In this document: positions 52,537 to 62,002 of the stretch, in pieces
Numbering within the stretch: the stretch's first letter is position 1
Layout: every line of letters starts with the position of its first letter
Translations under genes and position numbers: made by a program
From: CAIVAT01 sp964387205
GTDB lineage: Bacteria > Bacteroidota > Bacteroidia > Bacteroidales > FEN-979
Assembly: GCA_964387205.1 (NCBI GenBank)
Contig: CAYLVY010000005.1
Span: forward strand, 5,196-69,195
Length of the DNA: 64,000 nt
Direction of reading: 5' to 3'
The notes under the pieces: model-generated
Told to the model about the DNA's origin: nothing
The model's input: the letters and a program-made list of their open reading frames with translations, nothing else
Database searches by the model: none

Positions 52537-53556
52537 ATGGAGATCAGGAATTCTTTAGCAGGGCTTCTGGAAGATCATGATTGTGTGATAATTCCCGGAT
52601 TCGGAGGTTTCATCGGCAATTATCAGCCAGCCCGGATCGATCCGGTCCATCATACTTTTCATCCCCCTTCCAAGCAACTTTTGTTTAATGTTAACCTGCG
52701 CCATAATGACGGGTTGCTGGCCAGCCATCTTTCTGTGCAGCACGGAATATCCTATGCAGAGGCCATGTCTTTTATCAGTGAACAGGCAACCGAGGCCATA
52801 AGGATCCTGCAGGCCGGCGAGTCACTCTGGTTCCCGGGAGTCGGCCGGCTATACTCCGGCCATGAAGGTAATATTCAGTTTGAACAACAAAGGAATACCA
52901 ATTTACTGACCGATTCATTCGGCTTGACAACCTTTATTGCACCCCCGGTTGACCGAAAGAAGATGGTAATCCCCGATCCACGGAAATTTAACAGGAAACC
53001 CTCCGCGGTTAGCCGTCGCATTATCCCGACCTGGGTGCGCCGGGCTGCGGTTTGGTCGCTTCCGCTGGGTGTTGCTCTCCTTTTTACCATGGCCCATTTT
53101 GACCGGCTTCCGTCGAAATATGCCAGCAATGCCGGAGTCCTTGGCAATGTCCTGGCCAGATTTTCTGCTTCATCCCTGGTGGAGAAAAAAGAGTCTGCTT
53201 CAGTTCACCTGCACGTCGTGGCTGATACGCCGGTACTACTTCGTCAGGCTGAGAATTTCGATGCCGCGATAAAAACTGAAACCCCTTATGCTGCCGAAGA
53301 GACCATTCCGGAAGCGGAACCTGATCTTACCGGCCGGTTTGCCGTCATCGTTGGTGCCTTCAGGTTTCAGGAGAATGCCGGCAAACTGGCTGAAGAACTG
53401 CAGCAGGAAGGTCATCGGGCCGGTATATATGATCAATCGAAAGGCGGTTTGTACCGGGTCGCAATCGCTGTCAGCAACAACCGGCAGGAGGCACTTCGGG
53501 AACTGGATTTAGCCCGGTCGGATGATTTTCCGGGAGCCTGGTTGCTCATCAAATAA
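52537..53556 (+). CDS. HU-CCDC81 and SPOR domain membrane protein
   Basis: 339 residues. N-terminal about 120 residues resemble the paired prokaryotic HU-like CCDC81 domains (SLAGLLEDHDCVIIPGFGGFIGNYQPA; LRHNDGLLASHLSVQHGISYAEA; LWFPGVGRLY). One membrane helix lies at about 169-187. A C-terminal SPOR domain (about 263-339; GRFAVIVGAFRFQENAGKLAEELQ) should bind denuded peptidoglycan glycan in the periplasm at division sites. The HU-like part faces the cytoplasm. The fusion is recurrent in Bacteroidota; function inferred only from the domains. Confidence 0.87.
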   Translation: MEIRNSLAGLLEDHDCVIIPGFGGFIGNYQPARIDPVHHTFHPPSKQLLFNVNLRHNDGLLASHLSVQHGISYAEAMSFISEQATEAIRILQAGESLWFPGVGRLYSGHEGNIQFEQQRNTNLLTDSFGLTTFIAPPVDRKKMVIPDPRKFNRKPSAVSRRIIPTWVRRAAVWSLPLGVALLFTMAHFDRLPSKYASNAGVLGNVLARFSASSLVEKKESASVHLHVVADTPVLLRQAENFDAAIKTETPYAAEETIPEAEPDLTGRFAVIVGAFRFQENAGKLAEELQQEGHRAGIYDQSKGGLYRVAIAVSNNRQEALRELDLARSDDFPGAWLLIK

Positions 53557-53564
53557 ATCTGCCG

Positions 53565-54230
53565 GTGGGTAAAAAGAAGCTGATCCATTTTCAGGAGAAT
53601 CTTAATTTTCCATTTCTTTTTCAACCAACCTATCTCCAACTGGATCATGGGTTTACATTGAAATCCCGTTGGGTTCATGATTTTTTCAGGAACTCAAATC
53701 CACTCATTGCCGAACTGGGGTGCGGTAAAGGAGAATATACCGTGGGACTTGCGGAACTGCATCCGGAAAATAATTATATCGGCATCGATCTCAAGGGAGC
53801 AAGGCTGTGGAGAGGATGTAAGTGGGTTGAAGAGAAGCACCTTCCGAATGTTGCGTTCCTGCGTACCCGCGTGGATCACATCCTCAAAGTGTTCGGGGAG
53901 GGAGAATTAAGCGAAATCTGGATCACTTTTCCCGACCCGCAGCCCCGGAAAGAGCGCCTTCGGCTCACCTCTTCCATTTTCATCGACCGCTACAGAAAGG
54001 TGCTCCGTGAAAACGGGATCATTCATCTGAAAACCGATGATGAGCCCTTTTTCCAATATACCATGCAGGTGATCGCGGAGGAAGGCCACCAACTTCTTTG
54101 GCATACCAGCGATCTCTACGGATCGGAAACAACAGAAGAGGTGGCGCTGATCCGCACTTATTACGAGGTCAGATGGCTCGAACTCGGAAAAAAGATATTT
54201 TATTTACGTTTTCAACCCGCCCGGATATGA
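53565..54230 (+). CDS. trmB: tRNA (guanine-46-N7)-methyltransferase
   Basis: 221 residues from GTG 53565, 8 nt after the SPOR gene. S-adenosylmethionine-binding motif IAELGCGKGEYTVGLA, NYIGIDLKGARLWRGCK, and the family signature IWITFPDPQPRKERLRLTSSIFIDRY. The residue pattern near the C-terminus (TYYEVRW) also fits. It methylates G46 of tRNA. The stop overlaps the next start by ATGA (54227-54230). Confidence 0.94.
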   Translation: MGKKKLIHFQENLNFPFLFQPTYLQLDHGFTLKSRWVHDFFRNSNPLIAELGCGKGEYTVGLAELHPENNYIGIDLKGARLWRGCKWVEEKHLPNVAFLRTRVDHILKVFGEGELSEIWITFPDPQPRKERLRLTSSIFIDRYRKVLRENGIIHLKTDDEPFFQYTMQVIAEEGHQLLWHTSDLYGSETTEEVALIRTYYEVRWLELGKKIFYLRFQPARI

Positions 54231-56343
54231 AAAGACTAACGATTGTTATGATGATCCTGCTGGCTTCCGGAAAATTACTGGTGGCCGATGAGGGGATGTA
54301 TATCCCGATGCTGCTCGAGCAAACCGCTTTCGGTAAGATGAAAGAGATGGGCCTGAGACTTTCTGCTGATGATATATACAGCATCAACCACTCCAGCCTG
54401 AAGGACGCTATCGTCTTATTCGGTGGGGGTTGTACCGCCGAAATCGTATCACAGAAAGGTTTGATCCTGACCAACCACCATTGCGGATTGGGCGCCATAC
54501 AGCGGCTCAGTTCCCTGGAGAACGACTATCTTGCCAATGGGTTTTGGGCCCCAACGATGGCCGATGAACTGCCCTGTCAGGGTACTACGGTCACCCTGCT
54601 GGTCAGAATGGAAGAAGTAACCGATCAGGTGCTGAAGGGGGTTACCGGCGAAATGAACCAGTTGCAACGCAATGTCCTTATCCGGCAAAACATAGAGGCG
54701 ATCGAAAAAGAGGCTGTCAGGGAGACCCATTACGAAGCCAGGATACGTCCATTTTATTATGGGAACCAATATTATTTAATTGTAAATGAAGTGTTTAAAG
54801 ATGTCCGACTCGTGGGGGCACCTCCCAATAGTATCGGTCAGTTTGGAGGTGATACCGATAACTGGATGTGGCCCCGCCATACGGGTGATTTCTCTGTGTT
54901 TCGCATATATGCAGGATCAGATAACAAACCGGCTGCTTATTCCAGGGACAACGTGCCGTATATCCCCAGGAAGCACCTGCCGGTCTCGCTGAAAGGCTAT
55001 GATAAGGGTGACTTCACCTTTGTATTCGGATATCCGGGTACGACCCGTGAATATCTCACCTCCGCCGGAGTAGATTTTCTTGCCAATCAGGAGAATCCGC
55101 TGAGGATCGGTTTACGGCAGTTGAGGCTCGATATTATGAAGACGGCCATGGAGGAGAGCCGTCAGGTACGCATTCAGTACACTGCCAAGGCAAACGGGAT
55201 TGCCAATTTCTGGAAGAAGATGATCGGTGAGTCAAGAGGAATCCGGCGTGCCAATGCGATTGACATAAAAAAAGCAGAGGAGGGGCAATTTCTTGCCNNN
55301 NNNNNNNNNNNNNNNNNNNNNNNNNNNNNNNNNNNNNNNNNNNNNNNNNNNNNNNNNNNNNNNNNNNNNNNNNNNNNNNNNNNNNGGTCCGGTTTGCAGC
55401 AGGCTTCAGGGAACTTGTCAGGCTTTCGGCAGATAAAAAGCACAATCCGGAGGAATGGTCTAAAGTGCTGTCATCTGTTCGCCGTAGCGCTGCCGACTTT
55501 TACAAAAACTGGAATGCTGCCATCGACGAAAAGGTTATGGCAGTTATGCTTAGCCGGATGCATGCAGGAATGGACGATGCCTTTCGACCTGCGGTCATTG
55601 ACAAAGTGGCTGACGAAAACGCCGGGAATTTTCAAATATACAGCCGCAGGGTCTTCGATAAATCCATTTTTACCGATTCTTCCCGGATGTTAAGGCTGCT
55701 CACGGAGCTGAAACCCTCACGCGCCGGTTTCCTGAAGAAAGACCCGGTCTATCAGTTGATGGATGGGATGTATGCTCACTGGGAAACAAGAATTCTTCCC
55801 GGTATTCAGCGGTTTTCGGGAAGAATAGACAGTCTGCAGCGCATCTATATGGCCGGGCAGATGGAAATGGACCAGCAGAAGGTGTTGTACCCCGATGCCA
55901 ACGGCACCTTAAGGGTTGCTTTCGGGAAAGTGGATGATTACCGTCCGGCTGATGCCGTGCAATATTTTCATTTTACAACGCTCGAAGGTGTGATGCAGAA
56001 GGAAGACACCACCGTATATGATTATCATGTGGATCCCCGGTTGAAGCGCCTGCATGAGTCAAAGGATTATGGCCCTTATGCCGATAAGGACGGTCGCCTT
56101 CATGTTGCATTTACAGCGAGCAATCATACAACCGGAGGTAATTCCGGCAGCCCGGTCCTGAATGCCGAGGGTCACCTTATCGGAATTAATTTCGACCGGA
56201 ACTGGGAGGGAACACTGAGCGATCTTCACTACGATCCGGAACAATGCCGTAATATTGCCCTTGATATCCGTTACTGTTTGTTCGTAATTGACAAGCTATA
56301 CGGGAACGGTCATCTCGTGAGGGAGATGACCATAATCAACTGA
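54227..56343 (+). CDS. S46 family dipeptidyl-peptidase, DPP11-like (interrupted by assembly gap)
   Basis: Start ATG 54227 gives a signal peptide (to about residue 20) and mature DEGMYIPMLLEQ. Chymotrypsin-fold residues are visible: His85 in LTNHHCGLGA, Asp221 in PRHTGDFSVFR, and the nucleophile Ser in GGNSGSPV (56139-56162). Eighteen residues after that Ser is Arg (NFDRNWEG), the position that in Porphyromonas enzymes separates DPP11 (Arg; Asp/Glu specificity) from DPP7 (Gly). The 88 N at 55298-55385 hide part of the helical domain, and because 88 is not a multiple of three the two halves appear in different frames. That is an artefact of gap size, not evidence of a frameshift. Visible residues (about 357 + 318) leave some 30-50 missing relative to a 720-residue family member. 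The protein would be periplasmic. Confidence 0.88.
55298..55385. other. assembly gap (88 N)
   Basis: Run of 88 undetermined bases inside the S46 peptidase gene; the true length is unknown. The flanking protein text (EEGQFLA before; VRFAAGFRELVRLSADKK after) fits one continuous gene. Confidence 0.99.
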
Positions 56344-57193
56344 AAATATCCCTCAGGGCATTCTGAATAGTTGGGAACCTGAAGACAAATCCCGATTTCA
56401 GCAATTTCTCCGGTAGCACCTTCTGTCCTTCCAGCAGCACTTGAGCCCCTTCGCCCAGAGCGACTTTCAGTGCGAAGGCCGGTACCATGAAAAAGGCCGG
56501 TTGCCCGAATATTTTTCCCAGCTTTTCGGTAAATTCCCAGTTATACGAGGGGTGGGGAGAAACCGCATTGACCACCCCCTCCAGATTTTCATTTTCAATT
56601 GAAAACAAAACAGCTTCCAGCAGATCATGGAGGTGGATATATGAAAAGGATTGTTCCCCTGATCCTAACCTGCCACCGAATCCCATCCGGAAAGGGCGTT
56701 CCAGTTTCGCGAGGGCACCGCCATTTTTACCCAGCACCACGCCAATCCGCAAAATGACCCGTCGGTCTGTTGCTGTGGCTTGCATTGCCGCTTTCTCCCA
56801 TTCCTGACAAACCCTGGCCAGAAAGGAGTCGGCAAACTGTTCACTCGCTTCGGTATGCTCCCCGGTGGAGTCGTAGATGCCAATAGCAGAGGCTGATATA
56901 AACACCTTTAACCGGTTTTCCCTTCGGTTTATTGCTTCCACAATCCTTGTCGTCGTTCGGATCCTGCTTTCCATGATCTCCTTCTTGTAAGCTGGTGTCC
57001 ATTTCCGGCTTACAGGTGCGCCGGCAAGATTGATGACGATATCGGAATCCCTGATTTTTTGCTCCAGTGCGATTCCCGCGGCTTCCCCGATATCACTTCT
57101 GGAGATGTTTCTGATTTCCCAATCCCGCTGTCTGAGTTTCTGCGCCAGCGAACGTCCGATAAACCCGCTGGCACCGCTGATTGCCACTATCAT
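56336..57193 (-). CDS. TIGR01777-type NAD-dependent epimerase (YfcH/SulA-like)
   Basis: 285 residues. N-terminal NAD(P) motif ISGASGFIGRSLAQKL, INLAGAPVSRKWTPAYKKEIMESRI, and a C-terminal DUF1731-type segment (PAFALKVALGEGAQVLLEGQKVLPEKL) identify the TIGR01777 family of extended short-chain dehydrogenases. Substrate unknown. It ends by overlapping the S46 peptidase by 8 nt (convergent) and is divergent from mutA. Confidence 0.9.
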   Translation of the reverse strand: MIVAISGASGFIGRSLAQKLRQRDWEIRNISRSDIGEAAGIALEQKIRDSDIVINLAGAPVSRKWTPAYKKEIMESRIRTTTRIVEAINRRENRLKVFISASAIGIYDSTGEHTEASEQFADSFLARVCQEWEKAAMQATATDRRVILRIGVVLGKNGGALAKLERPFRMGFGGRLGSGEQSFSYIHLHDLLEAVLFSIENENLEGVVNAVSPHPSYNWEFTEKLGKIFGQPAFFMVPAFALKVALGEGAQVLLEGQKVLPEKLLKSGFVFRFPTIQNALRDIFS

Positions 57194-57200
57194 GTTTTTT

Positions 57201-57230
57201 TTTGTGAAGTTAACGAATTCTGTAAATTTG
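57201..57230 (+). promoter_or_regulatory. promoter of mutA
   Basis: TTTG at 57201-57204 and TAAATTTG at 57223-57230 match both boxes exactly, with an 18-nt spacer (1 nt shorter than the usual 19-21). The mutA ATG is 69 nt downstream. No cobalamin riboswitch is recognisable in the leader. Confidence 0.5.
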
Positions 57231-57299
57231 CGTTACTTTAGCAGGTGTCAACAGACATCTTCACTTGTACATACTAACTGCAAAATTAACGAACACAAC

Positions 57300-59186
57300 A
57301 TGGATCAGCACGAACAAGGGAAATTATTTTCGGAATTTCCCCCGGTTTCGACCGAAGAGTGGGAACAACGCATCATCACCGACCTGAAAGGGGCGGATTA
57401 CCAGAAAAAACTTATCTGGTTTCCTGATGAGGGTTTTGAGGTCCGTCCCTATTACCGGGAAGAAGATATGGCAGGGCTTGAAACGTCCGGGGCCGTTCCC
57501 GGTGAAACACCTTATATCCGGGGATCGCGTTCACAGCGCAATGATTGGATCATCCGTCAGGATTTCACTGAAGAGGAACCTTCGGAAATCAACAGGCAGA
57601 TCCGGGAGGCTACCGTAAAAGGGGTGAATGGAGTCGGCATTCGTGCCGGAAAGATCAATACCCATAAGCAGATGTCGGAAGCCCTTTCCGGGCTGGATAT
57701 TGAAAAAACGGAGGTCAATTTTATCTCTGGTCTATCTTACCCACTCACCCTCGAATTGTTTATTTATGAACTGATGCACAGGGGCACCGGCCGGGAACTG
57801 GTCAGGGGTTCGATCAATTTTGATCCGGCAGGATATCTGCTCCTGCACGGGAAATTTTATCAGACCTGGCAGCAGAACCTCGAGGAGGGGGCCTATCTGC
57901 TGGAGACTATCGCGAACAAGTTGCCTTCCTTCCGGGCCATTACCATCAATGCCGGCTTGTTTCAGAATGCTGGTTCCACACTTGTTCAGGAATTGGCTTT
58001 CGGGCTTGCTTCTGCCTGTGAATACCTCGCGGGATTTACCGATAAGGGCTTTAGCGTCGATCAGGTGGCGCCTTATATGCAGATTTCCTTTGCTACCGGC
58101 CCCAATTATTTTTTGGAGATAGCCAAGTTGCGGGCAGCCCGCTGGCTGTGGGCCCGGATGGTGGAGCCGTTTGCACCGACACTGCCCAAAAGTTGCAGGG
58201 TTTTTCTGCATTCAGGTACCGCGAAGTGGAACAAATCGATGTACGATCCTTATGTGAACATGCTCAGGACAACAACCGAAGGTATGTCGTCAATCCTGGG
58301 CAATGCAGATTCGGTTACGATCGACCCCTTTAATCCGGCCGCCGGTGTCACGGACACCTTTTCCCTGCGCATCGCCAGGAATCAGCAACTGGTGCTGAAG
58401 GAAGAGGCCTATCTCGACAAAATTATCGATCCATCGGCAGGTTCATACTATATCGAAAAACTTACCCATACCCTTGCCACTCATGCCTGGGATTTGTTTA
58501 AAAAGGTGGAGTCGATGGGTGGATTGCTTCAGTGCATCGATTCGGGCTTTATCCGGCAGGAAGTAGCGCTAAGCAGGAAAAAGAAGGAAGAAGACATCGC
58601 CAGAAGACGGCTTATCCTTTTAGGAACCAACCAGTTTCCAAACCTGCAGGAAACATTGGGTTCGGATACAATACCTTCAGGATCTGACCCTGCGATGGAT
58701 GGGGCAGTTCCGCATGTTCCCCCGTTCAGGGCTGCTTCCTCTTTCGAAACAATCAGGATAGCCACTGAAAGGCATGTGAAGTCCGGAAACAAACGGCCAT
58801 CCGTATTTTTACTCACCATGGGCAACCTTGCCATGCTGAGGGCCAGGGCCGGTTTTGCCACCAATTTCCTGGGATGTGCAGGTTACGAAATTATCGATAA
58901 TCCGGGATTTGCCACCGCTGCCGACGGTGTTGCGGCCGCACTGGCCTCCGGGGCCGGGATCGTGGTAATCTGCAGTTCCGATGAGGAGTATCCGGTGCTT
59001 GTTCCTGATATCCTTCTGGGATTCCGGCAGGCAGGTAAGATGCCGATGGTCGTAGTGGCTGGTTATCCCAAAGAGCATATCGAAGCTTTTACTGCCGCCG
59101 GAGTTGGGGAATTCATCCATGTGAGGAGTGATCTTCTGGCCACGCTGCAGCGATTTCATCAATATCTAAGTATTTCAGGATCATGA
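57300..59186 (+). CDS. mutA: methylmalonyl-CoA mutase small (beta) subunit
   Basis: 628 residues from ATG 57300; a longer frame to 57030 runs through the divergent promoter and is rejected. N-terminal EEWEQRIITDLKGADYQKKLIWFPDEGFEVRPYY and the TIM-barrel segment typical of the small subunit (YMQISFATGPNYFLEIAKLRAARWLW) are present. The C-terminal cobalamin-like domain lacks the DxHxxG motif, as expected for the non-catalytic subunit. With MutB it interconverts succinyl-CoA and (R)-methylmalonyl-CoA in propionate formation or use. Unusually, mutB does not follow directly: three genes intervene. Confidence 0.94.
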   Translation: MDQHEQGKLFSEFPPVSTEEWEQRIITDLKGADYQKKLIWFPDEGFEVRPYYREEDMAGLETSGAVPGETPYIRGSRSQRNDWIIRQDFTEEEPSEINRQIREATVKGVNGVGIRAGKINTHKQMSEALSGLDIEKTEVNFISGLSYPLTLELFIYELMHRGTGRELVRGSINFDPAGYLLLHGKFYQTWQQNLEEGAYLLETIANKLPSFRAITINAGLFQNAGSTLVQELAFGLASACEYLAGFTDKGFSVDQVAPYMQISFATGPNYFLEIAKLRAARWLWARMVEPFAPTLPKSCRVFLHSGTAKWNKSMYDPYVNMLRTTTEGMSSILGNADSVTIDPFNPAAGVTDTFSLRIARNQQLVLKEEAYLDKIIDPSAGSYYIEKLTHTLATHAWDLFKKVESMGGLLQCIDSGFIRQEVALSRKKKEEDIARRRLILLGTNQFPNLQETLGSDTIPSGSDPAMDGAVPHVPPFRAASSFETIRIATERHVKSGNKRPSVFLLTMGNLAMLRARAGFATNFLGCAGYEIIDNPGFATAADGVAAALASGAGIVVICSSDEEYPVLVPDILLGFRQAGKMPMVVVAGYPKEHIEAFTAAGVGEFIHVRSDLLATLQRFHQYLSISGS

Positions 59187-59200
59187 GTTAAAACCTGATT

Positions 59201-59620
59201 ATGACTGATCCTTTAAAATCCCCTGAAGGGGAACAAATGACACCAAGAGTAAAATCCTGGCTGGTGGTTGAAGATGATCCGATCAACCGACGGTTAGCAC
59301 AGATAACTTTGTCGAGACTCGGGTACACCGCAGAGATTGCCGTCAACGGACAGATAGGCGTGGAGATGTTTACCAGAAACACATACGACTACGTACTCAT
59401 GGATATTATGATGCCTGTGATGGATGGCATTGAAGCCACCATACGGATCCGAAAGATTGAAGAGGAGAGGAATGTTCCACCAGAAAACCGGGTGATTATT
59501 ATCGCCTTTACGGCCAATGCCTTTGAAGATGACCGCACCCGGTTCTACAACGCCGGTATGAACCATTATATCAATAAACCACTGGATGTCCAGGAATTGA
59601 CAAGGATTCTGACCCCTTAA
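59201..59620 (+). CDS. stand-alone receiver-domain response regulator
   Basis: 139 residues, one receiver domain only (about 17-138). Acidic pocket in WLVVEDDPINRR (Glu24, Asp25, Asp26), phospho-acceptor Asp68 in VLMDIMMPVMDG, FTANAF and the conserved Lys in YINKPLD (about 128). The start could be Met1 (59201) or Met13 (59237). No output domain, so it probably relays or buffers phosphate for the hybrid kinase encoded 11 nt downstream, in the manner of CheY/Spo0F-type proteins. Confidence 0.9.
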   Translation: MTDPLKSPEGEQMTPRVKSWLVVEDDPINRRLAQITLSRLGYTAEIAVNGQIGVEMFTRNTYDYVLMDIMMPVMDGIEATIRIRKIEEERNVPPENRVIIIAFTANAFEDDRTRFYNAGMNHYINKPLDVQELTRILTP

Positions 59621-59631
59621 CTTTAATCAGT

Positions 59632-61992
59632 ATGCGAAAAATTAAATTTTCCATCCGTCCGTTCATTATCCCACTGGTTATCTATGTTATTGGCGTTGCA
59701 TTATTCACGATTCTCCTGGCCCTGATCACCCGTGACCGGATCATGGGAGAGATCGATGCTAAACTTGTAAATGCTGCCAAAAGTGTCCGGTATGTTTTAC
59801 CGGAAGATTTTCACGATATGGCTGTTTCTCCGGAAGCTGTGCCCGATTCGGTCAACAGGAATAATATCAGGCTGATGACCGATTATGCTTCCGACCTGGG
59901 TCTCACCTATGTTTACACCGCCAAAGTATACCAGGGAAAAATTTTTTTCACCTCCTCCAGTGCCGATGAAACGGAACGCAAAACCAATAACCTTCCTGCC
60001 TATTGGCAGGATTATCCTGAAGCCACACCGGAGTTTCTCGACGCGTGCAACAGGGACAAACCTGTGCTGGAGTCATCCCAGGACCGTTGGGGAAATTTCA
60101 GAAGCGCCATCGTTTGCATGACATCACCAGGCGGTCAGCGCTATTTGGCCGGCGCCGATATGGAGATTTCTTTTGTCCGGCAAACCATTCTGAAAGAGAT
60201 ACGGATTGTGTGGGTTTATGCTGTATTCTTTTTGTTGATCGTGACCCCCTTCTTTATCGTCATCCGCAGGATGCATTACAAACATACCGGTATGCTGGAA
60301 AAGGAGATACAGGAGAGGCGTCAGGCCGAACATAAACTGGAGCAATATAAATCACATCTGGAGGATATTATCAGGAACCGAACAGAGCAACTGGAGGAGG
60401 AGATCAGGGAACGTAGGGAGATGGAGGTTGCCCTCGAAACCGCCAAGGAGATTGCCGTCAGGGAAAGCCGCGCCAAATCCGCATTTCTGGCCAACATGAG
60501 CCATGAGATACGTACCCCGATGAACGGAGTGATTGGCATGACCAATATCCTTAAGGAGACCCCGCTCTCCGATGAACAGAGGGAATATGTGGACATCATC
60601 GAGCTTTCCGGAAACAACCTGCTCAATATCATCAATGATATTCTCGATTTCTCCAAAATCGAAGCAGGACAGGTAGAGCTGGAACACATCCTTTTCAACG
60701 TGTCGCAACAAGTCGAAGAAGTCACCAAGATACTGCTGGTCAGGGCAGAGTCAAAGGGATTGAAACTCCTCTACAGCGTTGCCCCCAATGTTCCCCATCA
60801 GGTGAAAGGCGACCCCATGCGGCTGAAACAGATCATCATCAATCTGACCAACAACGCGATCAAATTCACCAATGAAGGTTCCGTTACCATCAGTACAGAC
60901 ATGGTCAAAACCGAGGAGCAAAAGGTACTGTTGAAATTCAGTGTCACCGACACCGGCATTGGAATCTCGGAAGCCGATAGGGCAAAATTGTTCAAAGAAT
61001 TCTCGCAAACCGACGCCTCCATCAGCCGGAAATACGGAGGAAGCGGGCTGGGACTTAAAATCTCCAAGGACCTGGCGTGTATGATGGGCGGGACCATCGG
61101 GGTGACCAGCAAGGAGGGCGATGGCAGTACCTTCTGGTTTACCGCCGAATTTGAAAAACTGAGTGAGGAGGAAATCAGGAGAATGGCCTCTGAAAGTCAG
61201 AAAGCGGAACTGAAGAATATTTCCATCCTTCTGGTCGAGGACGATTTTATCAACCAAAGGGTGGCTGCCACTTCACTCAACAAACATGGTTATCTGAACC
61301 TGGAGATAGTAGGCAATGGAAAACTAGCGGTCAAGTCGGTTTCGGAAAAGCAATATGACATAATCCTCATGGATATTCGCATGCCGGTAATGGACGGATT
61401 GGAAGCCACCGAGCGGATCAGGTTGATCGAAAAGGCGGAGAATAAGCGAAAACCAGCCATCATTGTGGCTTTCACGGCCTACGCGGTGGAAGGTGACCGC
61501 GAACGTTTTCTCTCTGCCGGCATGGATGATTACATCGCCAAGCCTTTCCAGCCGGAGGAATTGCTTCGCGTGATCGAGAAATACTCCAACAGGATGAGAT
61601 TGCGTTCACAGCCGATGTTGCAGATCCTGCTTGCCGAAGATAACAAGATCAACCAAAAAGTGGCCATGAAGACGCTGGAGAATTTTGGACATCAGGTTGA
61701 CCTGGCCGAAAACGGATTTGAAGCGCTGGAAAGAGCAAGGCAGAAATCCTATGATCTCGTGCTGATGGACCTGGAAATGCCTGAAATGGATGGCATCGAG
61801 GCCACTCGTCTGATAAGAAAAATGGAGCAGGAAAATTTCCTCCATGGCATCGACCGTAAAAGGGTCAAGATAGTAGCACTCACGGCGCATTCCACCATCG
61901 AAGACAGGCAGCGATGCGAAGAAGCCGGGATGGATGATTACATAAGCAAACCATTCAGACATGCTGAACTGGAGAGGGCGCTCATCTTATAA
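59632..61992 (+). CDS. hybrid sensor histidine kinase with two receiver domains
   Basis: 786 residues. Membrane helices at about 11-32 and 191-211 flank a periplasmic sensor of about 155 residues with no family I recognise. Then coiled coil (about 222-280), HisKA with His291 in NMSHEIRTPMNG, HATPase with N box NLTNNAIKFTNEG and G boxes DTGIGI and GGSGLGL (about 404-475), and two receivers with phospho-acceptors Asp581 and Asp713. No HPt domain is visible here or in neighbours, so the relay must use an HPt protein elsewhere or skip it. Located between mutA and mutB. Confidence 0.94.
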   Translation: MRKIKFSIRPFIIPLVIYVIGVALFTILLALITRDRIMGEIDAKLVNAAKSVRYVLPEDFHDMAVSPEAVPDSVNRNNIRLMTDYASDLGLTYVYTAKVYQGKIFFTSSSADETERKTNNLPAYWQDYPEATPEFLDACNRDKPVLESSQDRWGNFRSAIVCMTSPGGQRYLAGADMEISFVRQTILKEIRIVWVYAVFFLLIVTPFFIVIRRMHYKHTGMLEKEIQERRQAEHKLEQYKSHLEDIIRNRTEQLEEEIRERREMEVALETAKEIAVRESRAKSAFLANMSHEIRTPMNGVIGMTNILKETPLSDEQREYVDIIELSGNNLLNIINDILDFSKIEAGQVELEHILFNVSQQVEEVTKILLVRAESKGLKLLYSVAPNVPHQVKGDPMRLKQIIINLTNNAIKFTNEGSVTISTDMVKTEEQKVLLKFSVTDTGIGISEADRAKLFKEFSQTDASISRKYGGSGLGLKISKDLACMMGGTIGVTSKEGDGSTFWFTAEFEKLSEEEIRRMASESQKAELKNISILLVEDDFINQRVAATSLNKHGYLNLEIVGNGKLAVKSVSEKQYDIILMDIRMPVMDGLEATERIRLIEKAENKRKPAIIVAFTAYAVEGDRERFLSAGMDDYIAKPFQPEELLRVIEKYSNRMRLRSQPMLQILLAEDNKINQKVAMKTLENFGHQVDLAENGFEALERARQKSYDLVLMDLEMPEMDGIEATRLIRKMEQENFLHGIDRKRVKIVALTAHSTIEDRQRCEEAGMDDYISKPFRHAELERALIL

Positions 61993-62002
61993 AATTCTAC
62001 GG

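Noticed and set aside
55286..55500. Frameshift or split gene in the S46 peptidase
   Set aside because: The change of frame coincides with an 88-base N gap whose length is arbitrary; the protein text on both sides belongs to one family member.
57231..57299. Cobalamin riboswitch ahead of mutA
   Set aside because: The leader is only about 65 nt and lacks the B12-box core; a full riboswitch would not fit.
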